A stretch of DNA of 21,831 bases. It comes from Phoronis australis. Taxonomy: Eukaryota > Phoronida > Phoronidae. The notes under the pieces are model-generated. The model was not told the DNA's origin. It made no database searches and worked only from the letters and a program-made list of their open reading frames with translations. Shown here in pieces: positions 1 to 9,977 of the stretch (within the stretch, counting starts at the first letter, position 1; each line of letters starts with the position of its first letter). The DNA lies in contig NMRA01000558.1 in assembly GCA_002633005.1 (NCBI GenBank), positions 256,119-277,949 on the forward strand, in the 5' to 3' direction. The position numbers were made by a program, and so were the translations under genes.

Positions 1-164
1 ACCCCCCCCCCCCCCTCTGCCCAGGCAGCCAGTTGGTCATGTATAAAACTATGCAACTCAATCGCCCCTGTATTGTAATTGGTCTACTGTTAGAAGGAGA
101 AATTGCATTGCTTAGGAAAAGTATTTCTCTACGTATATGTGATTAATATTTTTTATCCATTCAG

Positions 165-343
165 CTAACACCAAACACATGTGTGTGCTCAGCTCACTTC
201 ACTAAAGATGACTACATCTTCAAGGCGAACATCATGAAGAAGATCCTAAAGGATGGTGCGGTTCCAACCATTTTTAACTGGAGCAAAACAGGCGTTAGAA
301 AGCGAAGGTCACCAAAAAAGAGATGTTCTGTTGATACTCTGGG
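165..343 (+). CDS. THAP-domain exon (C-terminal half of the zinc finger), partial gene
   Basis: An internal exon, read in frame from 165 after the acceptor TTTTTTATCCATTCAG and ending at a GTATGT donor (344). It encodes LTPNTCVCSAHFTKDDY followed by LKDGAVPTIFNW and a basic stretch. The Cys-Ser-x-His-Phe pair supplies the last two zinc ligands of a C2CH THAP finger, and AVPTIF is the diagnostic THAP C-terminal box. THAP domains bind DNA and occur in transcription regulators and in P-element-type transposases. The first half (C-x-x-C and the Pro/Trp core) must lie in an exon left of the window. The exon ends with two bases of a split codon. No transposase or coiled-coil segment is seen, so host gene versus transposon origin is undecided. 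Confidence 0.75.
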
Positions 344-542
344 GTATGTTATAATATACGTGTATTAAGTTGTATAAGTTTGTATGAATGCCTGACTAAA
401 TTATCCACACCAAGTGTGAGGGACCTATATTCTAAAACCTTTGTCTCTATGAGGTAGAAATCATTTGAATCCTAGAAATTATTTCCCTAATGGCTTAATT
501 TGTCATCTGTATAACCTTTCTACTGATATGGCTCGTATGCAG

Positions 543-579
543 TTCGGTTGAAAAACGCCGGCGATGCGAAAACGTTTAA
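543..579 (+). CDS. Possible terminal exon of the THAP gene
   Basis: The acceptor CTCGTATGCAG (ending 542) would join the THAP exon in phase: two bases are carried over and T543 completes the codon. It then reads SVEKRRRCENV before TAA at 577-579. The short basic tail fits a DNA-binding protein. The polypyrimidine tract is weak and no AATAAA follows before the next element, so other exons or a different 3' end are possible. Confidence 0.25.
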
Positions 580-731
580 TGACAGTAAATTCCATAGCAA
601 GTACAATGTACACTCGCCAACCCTCATGCATACGTTGCGAAACCTGAGTAGCCGCGATATCGGAGTTGGCATTCCATGATTCGAGTTTTATGGGCCGCCG
701 CCTACATTGTAATGTAACTGATGTTGCACTC

Positions 732-886
732 CAGGGGCGGATCCAGGATTTTAAGTTAGAGGGGGTCAGGGCAGAGTATTAGCCAGGATTTTTCCCGTCC
801 GACATTCGCACCCCCGAACTACCAAATGGAATCTGGGAGGGTTTTAGGGGGACCATGGCCCCTTTGGCCTCCCCCTAAATCCGCCA
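732..886. mobile_element. hAT-like MITE with 8-bp direct repeats
   Basis: The element starts CAGGGGCGGATCCAGG and ends CCTAAATCCGCCA, which are imperfect inverted copies. The octamer TTGCACTC flanks it on both sides (724-731 and 887-894), the target-site duplication length of hAT transposons. If the terminal TTG belongs to the inverted repeat, the duplication is instead the 5-bp CACTC. The 155-bp body is rich in G runs on the left and C runs on the right and has no ORF, so it is a non-autonomous element. Confidence 0.7.
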
Positions 887-894
887 TTGCACTC

Positions 895-1274
895 GTTCAT
901 ACGAATGCAGTGCATGGTCTCCTTAGGTATTAGTTCTAAGGCTCCTTTTCAGGTGCCGGGAAAAGATGAACACAAAAAGCGCCAAGAGTTGTTGGTTACG
1001 TTACAGCTCAAAATATATGATGTTGCTTGATTGGTGATGAAAATGAAACATCCCTTTATTTTATATTATTAACACACGCACAGTGATCGTAGCACGTACT
1101 GCTCTGCGTCTAAGCCTGTCTTTATCGCTGCAGAGAAAATGTGATAAAACACTGATCGACAATGCATCACACGTTCACATCACTTTCTTGATTTTCTATG
1201 AAATACAACTTCTCATCCTGTGACAACTAATTTTCTAAATGGGGAAAACTGTGACGGATGAAATTGCGTTAATG
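895..1274. other. Intergenic stretch with no gene seen
   Basis: No convincing ORF, RNA gene or repeat is seen between the MITE and the TATA-like box of the receptor gene. A 5' non-coding exon of the receptor gene could lie here but cannot be placed from sequence alone. Confidence 0.4.
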
Positions 1275-1282
1275 TATAAATA
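1275..1282 (+). promoter_or_regulatory. TATA-like box upstream of the LRR-Ig gene
   Basis: TATAAATA lies 72 bp before the ATG at 1347, which would put transcription start near 1305 and give a short 5' UTR. The competing reading is that 1300-1322 (pyrimidine-rich, ending TTTTGAAG) is a splice acceptor and the true promoter lies further upstream. Sequence alone does not decide between them. Confidence 0.35.
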
Positions 1283-1346
1283 TGACGCTGATTACTTTTG
1301 ATTTACTGTTTTACTTTTGAAGTCAGCGACGACATCGCCGTTATCG

Positions 1347-4124
1347 ATGGCTCTTAGAAACAATGTTATGCTATTTCTAATCACAACTGTATCTTTTTGT
1401 AAGTGTATTAGCCTAGTCGGGGCAATAGATTGCTCAATAGTTTCAAAGTCTGTTATTAAGGCCAAACATCGATGGGGCAACGTCAACTTAGCCAGGTGTG
1501 GAATTCGGGAGATTTCAGGGAATAAATTCAACAACCTCTCGTTTAAAGTGATAAGTTTGCAACTCGATGAAAACCAGATCTCACGAATAGGAAAAGATTT
1601 CTTACGAGGACTGGGTGGTGTTAAGCGTCTTACCTTGAATGGTAACAACGTGAGCAGGATCGACGACGGAGCATTTGAACGAATGCAGACTGTGGAGACA
1701 GTGGAGCTGTCCAAGAACAAAATAACAGAGATACAGGAAATGACATTCCATGGTCTCTCTTCACTTGCAGTGTTGAACTTACAGGAAAATTTGATAACAA
1801 TCGTTCAAGGTAGTCCTTTCAAGTCCCTTACCAATCTAAAAACCTTACAACTCAGGAGAAACAAACTGGGTAACATTTCGATGGATGTGTTTAAGGGTTT
1901 AAGCAATCTGGTGATGTTGGATATCAGCTTCAACAGAGTTCAAGAATTGAAGAATGGACCGTTTGCTCATTTAAAACATTTAAAGAATCTTATGTTGTCA
2001 GATAACTACTTGCAAAAGATCACACCAACTGCGTTTCTTGGTCTCGAACATCTTGTGTTTCTACATATAAGCAGGAACGAGATAACGACCATCAGTACAT
2101 CGGCCTTTACTGACACCTATCGTCTGATTACATTAGACATCGGGCAGAACAATCTGACATACATTTCAAACTTCTATTTCGAGGGCCTTCAAGCGCTTAA
2201 GGTTTTGGTGATCAGCAAAAATAGAGTCCGCGAAATTCAACCAAGTGCATTTCGAAATCTTCGGGATTTACGTTCCGTCAGTTTGGAGGGAAATTTGGTA
2301 CATAACTTACCAAAAGAATTATTTAAAGGGTTGCACAGTTTAAATTATCTTTTTTTAAGCTCTAATAAGCTGGAAACTTTTGATTTGGTTAACCTTAATA
2401 ATTTGAACATATTAGACTTATCGCATAACTTGCTGACAAATTTGAAACGGGAAACATTTTCAAATCTAACAAAATTGTCGACATTGTTGTTATCGGGTAA
2501 CATCATTACATCCGTTCATGAAGACGTTTTCGTGAACATGAAGAATCTTCAATGTCTTGAGCTTGAAGTTGACGCTGTTGCAAGTTTGTCAAAAACGAAG
2601 TTGGGTGGCCTATTGGATTTCACGCTTACAATAAAAAATATGACTACAACTGTTAGCTTACCGTCGGTAGTCATGGAAATGCCAAAATCACCTGGTATGA
2701 ATAGCGTTTGGTTTCGAGGAGTTAGAGTCGTTAACAGTGGAATGAATAATATAAGTTTATCAAAGGAATTCCTAAAGAATATAAGAAGTCACAAGTTAAA
2801 CTTCAGAGGCTGCAACATCATCGAAATCTTGGAGGAGACATTTTGGTGGCAATCAAATGCGACAGAACTGACTTTAGCAGATAATTTTCTTCGTTACATA
2901 TCTCCATCGATGTTTTCACCTTTATCTGACCTAATAGTACTTGATTTATCAAATAACACCATAGTGACGATTCAGCGGAATTCCTTCAAGAACCTGAGGA
3001 ATCTGGAAGACTTAGATCTATACGGCAATAACATTAAGAGAGTAAGCAAAAATTGGATGTGGGGACTCTTCAATCTGAGAACACTGACTCTTGGTTTTAA
3101 TGAGATCAACCAATTAGAAAACGAATGTTTCTTCTTCATGTATAATTTGGAGTACCTTCTACTTCAAAACAATAACATACCAACCGTTAACCGCAATATT
3201 TTTTCCAGATATTTCATGGTGTTGACTACTCTTCATCTTTCACACAATCAAATCAGTGACATACAGAAAGATACTTTTTGTAATCTAAAACAATTACAGT
3301 ATGTTAACCTAAGTGGCAATCGCATTCGAAATATTTTCAAAAATGTGTTTGATTGTGTGAACACACTAAACAAAATTGACCTCAGCAACAATGAATTAGT
3401 ATTTGTAGAATACGAATCGTTTGCAGGAATGCCGAATTTACGTGTAGTAAACTTCGAAAATAACAGAATTCAGACTGTTTCTGCTGAGTTTGGTTCAAAT
3501 GTCTTCTACTTGAGTGGAAATCCATTTCATTGTAATTGTGAGTTGAACGAGTTTCAAGAAAATTTGAAATATGTTGTCACATACTACAGAAGTAGATTTA
3601 TAGAGTGTAAAACCCCTTTCAAGAAAAGTTTTCCTATTGATAGTTTTATCGAAAAAACACTTGTGTGTGAAAAACCGTCCCAGCCTCGTCTGCAATTTAG
3701 AATTCACGAAGGATACGCCGAGGTTAGTTGTTCGGCCTCAGGTGACCCAGCGCCCATGATCAAGATTACCACTGCACCGTCAAATGAAGTCGTTGAATTC
3801 CGATCGTTGGAAAATCGTTCCGTGTTAGAGAACACCGGATCCATCCGTTTTCTTGGTAACCAGTTGTCCTTGGAGGACTACGCTTGTGAAGCTGTAAATC
3901 TGATAAGTTCAAGTTCTGTTCGCGCTCCATTATCATGCAAGTCGAGCCGAAAAGGCAAAATGGCGGTCATGGATATTTTGTTCACAATTGTCGGCGCAGT
4001 CGCTGCTATAACATGTGCACCGTTTTGCTGCTTTATTAAACATCTCTTGTGCTCTAAATTTACTAGAATGCGACATGAGAGGCAGGCGTCAGACACAAGT
4101 CAATGTCAACAGATAGATGAATAG
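1347..4124 (+). CDS. LRR-Ig single-pass membrane receptor-like protein, intronless CDS
   Basis: The 925-residue protein starts at ATG 1347, just before a signal peptide (residues 1 to about 27). The frame is also open back to a non-ATG codon at 1317, with an in-frame stop at 1299. Numbered from this Met: two N-cap cysteines (29 and 51), about 15 leucine-rich repeats of mostly 24 residues (68-425), a 57-residue non-LRR island (425-482), about 10 more repeats, an LRR C-cap with NPFHCNCELNEF (near 725-780), an Ig domain (SCSASGDP to DYACEAVN), a TM helix (about 875-897) and a 28-residue tail. The Ig domain lacks the usual core Trp. The tail has no TIR domain and no tyrosine, so no ITIM or ITAM. 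Many N-x-S/T sites suit an extracellular glycoprotein. A role in adhesion or recognition is inferred; the ligand is unknown. It resembles invertebrate LRRIG or TLR-ectodomain proteins more than a named vertebrate gene. Confidence 0.93.
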   Translation: MALRNNVMLFLITTVSFCKCISLVGAIDCSIVSKSVIKAKHRWGNVNLARCGIREISGNKFNNLSFKVISLQLDENQISRIGKDFLRGLGGVKRLTLNGNNVSRIDDGAFERMQTVETVELSKNKITEIQEMTFHGLSSLAVLNLQENLITIVQGSPFKSLTNLKTLQLRRNKLGNISMDVFKGLSNLVMLDISFNRVQELKNGPFAHLKHLKNLMLSDNYLQKITPTAFLGLEHLVFLHISRNEITTISTSAFTDTYRLITLDIGQNNLTYISNFYFEGLQALKVLVISKNRVREIQPSAFRNLRDLRSVSLEGNLVHNLPKELFKGLHSLNYLFLSSNKLETFDLVNLNNLNILDLSHNLLTNLKRETFSNLTKLSTLLLSGNIITSVHEDVFVNMKNLQCLELEVDAVASLSKTKLGGLLDFTLTIKNMTTTVSLPSVVMEMPKSPGMNSVWFRGVRVVNSGMNNISLSKEFLKNIRSHKLNFRGCNIIEILEETFWWQSNATELTLADNFLRYISPSMFSPLSDLIVLDLSNNTIVTIQRNSFKNLRNLEDLDLYGNNIKRVSKNWMWGLFNLRTLTLGFNEINQLENECFFFMYNLEYLLLQNNNIPTVNRNIFSRYFMVLTTLHLSHNQISDIQKDTFCNLKQLQYVNLSGNRIRNIFKNVFDCVNTLNKIDLSNNELVFVEYESFAGMPNLRVVNFENNRIQTVSAEFGSNVFYLSGNPFHCNCELNEFQENLKYVVTYYRSRFIECKTPFKKSFPIDSFIEKTLVCEKPSQPRLQFRIHEGYAEVSCSASGDPAPMIKITTAPSNEVVEFRSLENRSVLENTGSIRFLGNQLSLEDYACEAVNLISSSSVRAPLSCKSSRKGKMAVMDILFTIVGAVAAITCAPFCCFIKHLLCSKFTRMRHERQASDTSQCQQIDE

Positions 4125-4127
4125 ACG

Positions 4128-4566
4128 GTACGTGAGAAATTTTGCGAACCAAATGGCGAATAGTGTGATTATCAACTCCTTGCTTATACATGTACAAAGC
4201 GTTTTTTCTGCGTATCAGCCTAATGCTGAATTTGTTTTTATTTGCACGAAAGGACACTAAATGGAGGTCTTTGGGAAACATCCTGCTTCCCGGTCTGCGT
4301 TCCGGTAACCAATTTCTACGGAAAAAAGCGACTCCACGCAAATGTTTGCAAGATAATGCCATGCATTACAAACTTCACTCCCTAGTGTCTTGCGCCCATT
4401 GAGTCTACGGAACGCTTCCGTCGAAGTGACTTTGCATCTAAGAAAGTCATTGGAGTTGTTCGGAACGAACGACAGTCATTTTTCGAAAACTTGTGTCGTC
4501 GACTAGCTGCGGTCGTGAACTTGACTGGTGATCAATTTGAAATAAGTGCTATGTTTCTCTTTGCAG
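4128..4566 (+). other. Predicted 3' UTR intron of the LRR-Ig gene
   Basis: A good donor (GTACGTGAG) begins 3 nt after the stop codon, and a strong acceptor (TGTTTCTCTTTGCAG) ends at 4566. The intron would be 439 nt. A junction this close to the stop is not expected to trigger nonsense-mediated decay. Confidence 0.5.
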
Positions 4567-4990
4567 AAAGTTCAGCAACTAGATTACCCCCGGCCAGTGG
4601 AAACTTCTTAAGAAGTTTTTCAAATATTTCAGTGCAACTCAAAGCGGGCGAAAATTGCAATTGATGACACCCAACACTGTCCACATTTTTTAAGCATGTT
4701 TCCGTTAGGTGTTTTTCAGAGCTCCTCGTTAAGCCCGGCTTCAGGCGTAGGCGAATTGCATGGTTCAAATACGCGTATGTAAGCGCTAGGTCTTTACGGC
4801 CGGGTAACTGCAGGTCAACGTAGGAGACAGTTAATGACTGGTAGGTAACAAAGGGAACACGATTGTCACTGAGTGTCATGCAAACTTGTGCATTCAAATT
4901 AATTTGTGGTTGACAGACTGTTTTCTGTATCAGTGAAATGTGTTGTACACCTCAGTTGTTTACTTTCAATAAATGTTTCATCGCAAATTG
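4567..4990 (+). other. Predicted 3' UTR terminal exon of the LRR-Ig gene
   Basis: The segment runs from the acceptor at 4566 to just past AATAAA at 4968-4973, which is followed by a T- and GT-containing stretch. It has no plus-strand coding potential. If the intron is not used, the 3' UTR would simply run on from 4125. Confidence 0.45.
4968..4973 (+). terminator. Polyadenylation signal AATAAA (LRR-Ig gene)
   Basis: Canonical AATAAA on the coding strand, 844 nt after the stop codon and the first canonical hexamer downstream of it. A T/GT-rich sequence follows (TGTTTCATCG, then TTGTGTATT). Confidence 0.5.
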
Positions 4991-6526
4991 TGTATTAAAC
5001 TGAATTCGGCGAATTTGATTAGCACGCAAACACACAACAAATCAACGGGGAAGAACTGAACACAAAAGTTTCTAGGAATACATTTTGGGACTCTACCCTT
5101 AAAGTTAGAGTGCTGTGTAATGCATAGATCGTCGTGCGGAAGTATTTTCGAATCAGGCAATAATCTTGATCGTCGTGAAAGTAAAGCTCGTAGGAAAGTA
5201 CAGGGAATGAGGGGCAGCTAGAGTTCAGTAGCTGTCTCGAGGCAAGAAAAATTTAGCCAAAACACGATTGTTCTCATTGAAAACACACGGCAATATCTCA
5301 CGTACTCTCGCGAAGTCTTGATTATTAGCTAGGTCCCACCATTTCTCAACTCTACCCAGCTTTGGTTACTTGACAAAGGGGTGGATTATTTCAGTTTCGT
5401 CAGCCTCGGTTTTCTTGAGAAATTTGGTTAATGATCAATTGTGCATTTCACCTACTAACTCATTTACTTTGTATGCCACTGAAACTACTGAGTATCGCCA
5501 TCTTACTGGTGTGGAACCACCACGAATCTTTCCCTTTGTAACATAGCCATCTCAGGAGAATGGGCCTGTGAAAGATAATGGCGCACACCAGCAGAAATCC
5601 CTGTGTTGGCGTCATCCAATATCTCGGTTTAAAAAGCACGTTTGTTGCAAATATAGGCTAGTGGGCCAGAAATGAGCTGGTTAATTGTAAAGAATCGTTC
5701 TTTTTGTTTTATTATTTGTGTTCTTGTTACCTTGGCTGTCACAAAATGTGAACTCGTTTGGAAACATTGATTTAATCTGTTTTTGTTATAGCAGTAATCT
5801 CAATACTATTGAACTTGCGGTACATGTAATAATTCCACTTTTGTCGCGGGAACCAGCAAACAGCTACTCGCAACAAGTCATTTCTCAATAAGAACAATTC
5901 CACCAATTGCATTTTCGATGATCCCGACCTCATCACTTAATTATTTGATGCCACCTAGGCGGGCAACTTGTGATTGTGACTTGAAGGTAGATATATGTAA
6001 CTATACTCTTTCGTATGATATCATGATGGCCGTCAGTTTTTAGTTGTTATCTCCCCCATAAATTACTCACATGTCCTGCAAAGCTGCCGATGAAAAAAGA
6101 TTTCCGGTACTGTTTCCTTTTCCGTCATCAACATGTGACTCTTGAAGGTCTCAGGTATTTACGCCGACGAAAAACGGATTGACACAGTTACGATTCTTGC
6201 AGGCGTCGGAACACTTTTAACACATTCTGCACGAAAATTGTATTAATACAAAACTGCATCTGCAACAACGAACAGCGAAGATCTGTTTGTTGTGCGGCTG
6301 CACCTTCAATCCACTTGACAAGCATCTCATCTTCTCGACTATGGTCGATAGGCTCCGAATTGGAATCTTGTGAATAATACACGGGAAGACAATGAATAAA
6401 GAGGAAGACTTTCACACAACAGTCTGAAATGAAGTGGATTTGGGCTAATTGCTGATTTTGATGGTAGTGCGTCCATTATAAACGTTATTCTCTGCAAGTT
6501 TTCACGCAAATCGTCATCCAGTATCA
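4991..6526. other. Intergenic stretch with no gene seen
   Basis: AT-rich sequence in which all ORFs are short and carry no recognised motif. A 75-codon minus-strand frame (6188-6415) was considered, but it lacks family signatures and clear splice sites. Confidence 0.4.
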
Positions 6527-6786
6527 GGGGCATGTTCCAAGAAACTGACTCGAGTTCATTTTTTTACTTAAGTTTAAGATTTTTCTTAACTTCCAAACTT
6601 TGAAACTTTCACATTTGGTAAGTTAGTCAAAATTAAGAGAAAATGTAGGCCTATGTCAAACACTTTTAAAAGTCAAACTTAAGATCTCTTTCTTGAATTG
6701 GTTTTGAGACAAATTTAACTTTTATTTTAAAATTTACAAAACTTTAAGATTTGTCTTAGCTAAGTCAGTTTTGTTGGAACGGGCCC
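6527..6786. mobile_element. MITE-like element with inverted ends GGGC..GTTCCAA
   Basis: The left end GGGGCATGTTCCAAGAAACTGACT matches the reverse complement of the right end, GGGCCCGTTCCAACAAAACTGACT, over about 25 bp with a few differences. The roughly 260-bp interior is AT-rich and repeats the word CTTAAG/TTTAAGATTTTTCTTA in both directions, so the element is partly palindromic. There is no ORF and no clear target-site duplication. Its ends share the GGGCCCG start of the foldback elements at 10681 and 13248 but are otherwise different. Confidence 0.6.
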
Positions 6787-9612
6787 TTGTGTTTCATGCT
6801 TACCGAAGGCGTCAAGAGGCGGGCAATCTGAACCTGTCCCTTTTGACTGTGTTATGCCCCGTGAACGCGCGATCCATGCCACTCAAACCATCACGTATGT
6901 CCTCTCGAAGTTGTTTGTGTTTGTGCACTTTATTTATTTCCACAAATCGTGTTCGAGCCACGCACCTCTGAACATTGGGACAAACCTTTATACACAAAAC
7001 TATAATAGTGATATCCAAAAATATCACACGTGTGCACATCCTGGGAGGGATCGGGGGATCGGTCGGGAGATTGGTGGCGGCGACCCTTTGGAGCTACCCT
7101 CTTGACATCCTAAGTCCTGGGTCCACTGGTACATCACGAAAATAAAAAGGGGTGGTACGGTCTGGCAAGAGTAGATAACAATGGTAAAAAGATGTTCGAT
7201 GTCTAGAAGGTGAAGCGTATGTAAAAGTTGTATCTTCGGTACATATGACAAAAGTAATGAAAGGCGTGCGTGCCCGCAGAGCGAAAAGAGCTTATAAAAC
7301 AGTGTGTAATAGAACTGTACACCAAGTATATCGGTGATGCAGACATTGCGGACCAACACACGAGGTGGAGGAAGAAGCCAGCAGGTCTACGGGGCACTGA
7401 AGAAAGGGCCACTCGTTGTTTTATAAAGTGACTGCGAACTGCACCTCAGCAGTTCCGGTTAAATGTGGTGAAAAAGAGATGGGATGATTGATATCAGTCG
7501 CAATAGTTCAGTCCTTCACCTTATTCAGGATGTTCCGAGCTGCCTGACAGATCCTGGACGTCATTTCCCTGAAATCAATCCGTAAAAACTAGTGCTGGTC
7601 GCCCTGACTGTGTCATTTAAATGTTTAAAACAGAAATAGAAGTGACCCCAGACAGACTATCAGTGGAGTAGATTTCCTCTGCGTGCTCCCCCCCCCCGCT
7701 TCAAGTTGTTCTACACAAGACAATTTACAGTTGATACATAATTTAGAATAAATTGCAAAAAAATGTGAAATACTCTACAACTCGTGACATGTATGACTTG
7801 TGTAAGGACTTTATTTGCCACTGTTAGTAAAAACTCTTTGCCAGGAAGCTGGTTAGATCTAACTGATAACTAAAAAACGAAACGCTTGTTTTTTGTTAGA
7901 GTAAAATCTCAGCGAGCAATAACAATTGCCGTCAGAAAAACGGTGCGACATACACAAGACCGCTGTCTGGTGAGCTGGTGTGATTTATCTTCTGTCCTTT
8001 AAAAAATGCGCGATAATAAGCAAGTACAAAAAACAGTAGTCAGCTATGAAAATCGTAACAACAGCGTATGTAAAATGTGATGATGGATTAGTCTGCTGCA
8101 CGTGTAATCCTGTAACAAGGGGGACGTCGTGAACGTTGGTCTGCACATGATGGGAACCTCATCTGGAACACAAAGCTGGTCATGTTGAATATCGGATGGA
8201 AGGTCTGAAGAGCAGTCCATCCGGCGACACAATAGGGATTGATCACGTGTTTTCCACGGTGAGCACTAATTCACGTGATGCCGGTGGAGGTGCGAAATCA
8301 CTTAGTTCGACTACAGAACTATCGAGGTGCTTTAAAATGTGCCACTTGGGAAAGCACCAGCAACGAAAAGTTGGTCGGTCGTCGACTGACATAGGAAGAG
8401 CGAGAAGCGGCGCCACTATCTCTTGAACCAAAATAATCGGGAACAACATAAAACTTGGCAGGAAGGTGCTTGTAGCGGTGATCTGGTCAATTAGGCCATA
8501 GTCCTAGCTCATCTGCTTTTCACGCCCGTGGCTATTTCTGGGGAAGGCAATGGGAAATTTGGACAAAATTCTTCTCAAGATGTCCAAAAGTCAATTTCAG
8601 CACAGTTCACAAGAATACGCTTGCACGTTTAGCAAGAATCTTAGTTTAAAAGTTGGAAAACATAACCCTCAGATATTTCGCCAGCCACTATAGGAACCAG
8701 TGCTGTTTTATCAGAACAGCCGTGTCCGTGCCATTTCTAAGATGTCTGCTCCCTGAATTATTTTATGCTTCTCAAACCAAACAGAAGCTTTGCGCCAGCT
8801 GTGACACTGCATTATTCCGCATATATAGGCACATGCTAACGCCACTCGAGGGATAATTTTACAAAATCCACTCGGGCTCCAGATTACGGTGGCTAACGAC
8901 TTCGCCATGTAATCATCTACATCCACTCTACGAGTGCATGAATTATTGACACAGCAACAGGCTGTCAAGATTGTTGCCCCTTGTTACATTAACGTCTAGG
9001 ATTCTGTTAGCAATTCTGAGCTTCTGGTATTTAAGATATATCCTGACCAGAGTCAACTAAGCCAAAGACTACTGACTTTGCAAACCAACGGATCAAATTT
9101 GAGTGCGGCAAGGAGCTTCATTGCTGGGAAGTTTTCAAGTTTTTGTGACAAAACAGAACTAATCAATCACAAACAGTGTTACAGATATTAACTTGTGTCA
9201 CGGAAATTGAAAATCTCGTTACATACAAGCTAATGACCAACACAAATGTCCGTAGATCATGGATAACCAATGCCAAGATTATGGCGGGAAATATATTGAA
9301 GGCCAATGACATGTGACCAACGAACGAATCGGGGGTACAACTTACAGGATAATTACAAATGCACAAAACTAGCCAAACAATACTATACAGATCCAACGTG
9401 AATGATTGGGCCTGCAATAACAGCGACATCACTACTTTTGACGGGCCGGCCTACCCTACTCTAACAAGAGCTTCCAATTCATTTAACAACGTTTCATATA
9501 AATTTCCTGTTTCTTTCGACAAAGGGAAAGCCGTACTGATATCCAAAGTACTGATATCCAAATTCGTCGCCGATGTTCAGTTCAAGTTCCGTCGCAACCA
9601 AAAATATGAGAC
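6787..9612. other. Long intergenic stretch with no supported gene
   Basis: Several open frames of 60-111 codons occur on both strands (for example minus 7024-7359, 8711-8968 and 9163-9432; plus 8196-8426 and 9359-9619). None shows a recognised domain or a credible set of gene signals. A run of ten C lies at 7688-7697. A perfect 15-bp tandem duplication of GTACTGATATCCAAA lies at 9533-9562. Confidence 0.4.
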
Positions 9613-9620
9613 TATATAAG
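9613..9620 (+). promoter_or_regulatory. TATA box of the small secreted-protein gene
   Basis: TATATAAG lies 113 bp upstream of the ATG at 9726, placing a likely start of transcription near 9645. Together with the AATAAA downstream it frames a compact gene. Confidence 0.45.
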
Positions 9621-9725
9621 ATTTATTTCCGGTGAGGTTTCGTTATTTATGCGCACGTGCCGAGGAAGCGCCCATGAAGGCAATAATGAATAAGTTATTC
9701 CGTGAACAAACACTAATTTTGTTAT

Positions 9726-9977
9726 ATGCGACTGGCCTCGATAATATTTCAGTTAGCTCTAGTAGGGTCCGCCCTCGTGGTAGCTACCGTCACGTTCGGT
9801 ACCAGTAAGCCCCCTAGCCTTGGGGCAAAGCGCACACAGCAGGCGTCTTGCCCCAACGGGAAACTTTTCGCTCCATCTGATGTTGTAGTGATATCACAGG
9901 GTGTTTATTTTGAATACACGTGCTTTACAGAAACTGGCCACTATTACAAAAAGGGTAGTATGGTGACAAGAGTGTGA
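9726..9977 (+). CDS. Small predicted secreted protein (83 aa)
   Basis: The family is not recognised. The ATG opens directly into an apparent signal peptide: a short basic start (MRLAS), then a hydrophobic core to about residue 24, with likely cleavage near TFG-TSK. The mature part of about 58 residues has a basic patch (GAKRTQQ) and two cysteines (42 and 66), which could form one disulfide. The segment GKLFAPSDVVV is echoed by GHYYKKGSMVT, as if a second module started and was cut off by the stop. The spacing loosely recalls single von Willebrand C-type peptides, but two cysteines are too few to claim that. TATATAAG lies upstream and AATAAA 71 nt downstream, supporting a single-exon gene. Confidence 0.55.
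   Translation: MRLASIIFQLALVGSALVVATVTFGTSKPPSLGAKRTQQASCPNGKLFAPSDVVVISQGVYFEYTCFTETGHYYKKGSMVTRV

Noticed and set aside
2-15. Poly-C tracts (2-15, 7688-7697, 14165-14174)
   Set aside because: Simple homopolymer runs common in animal genomes; no associated structure was seen.
1317-1346. Ten-codon upstream extension of the LRR-Ig frame
   Set aside because: It starts at TTG; the ATG at 1347 precedes a proper signal peptide, while the extension would bury it.
1292-1720. 142-codon minus-strand ORF
   Set aside because: It is opposite the signal peptide and first repeats of the LRR-Ig CDS and is a shadow of that gene.
4532-4897. 121-codon minus-strand ORF
   Set aside because: It lies opposite the predicted 3' UTR of the LRR-Ig gene and has no recognised motif or signal peptide, so chance is the simpler explanation.
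6188-6415. 75-codon minus-strand frame, possible exon
   Set aside because: Only weak acceptor-like sequence, no donor and no recognisable family.
7024-7359. 111-codon minus-strand ORF
   Set aside because: Low-complexity hydrophobic and proline-rich composition without a motif, splice sites or poly(A) signal.
9163-9432. Hydrophobic 89-codon minus-strand frame resembling membrane helices, with a GTAAGT inside
   Set aside because: No family motif is recognised, and AT-rich sequence often yields hydrophobic frames. It also overlaps an equally open plus-strand frame.
9359-9619. 86-codon plus-strand ORF ending at the TATA box of the small gene
   Set aside because: It has no domain and no nearby poly(A) signal, and it contains a slip duplication. 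Not supported as a gene.
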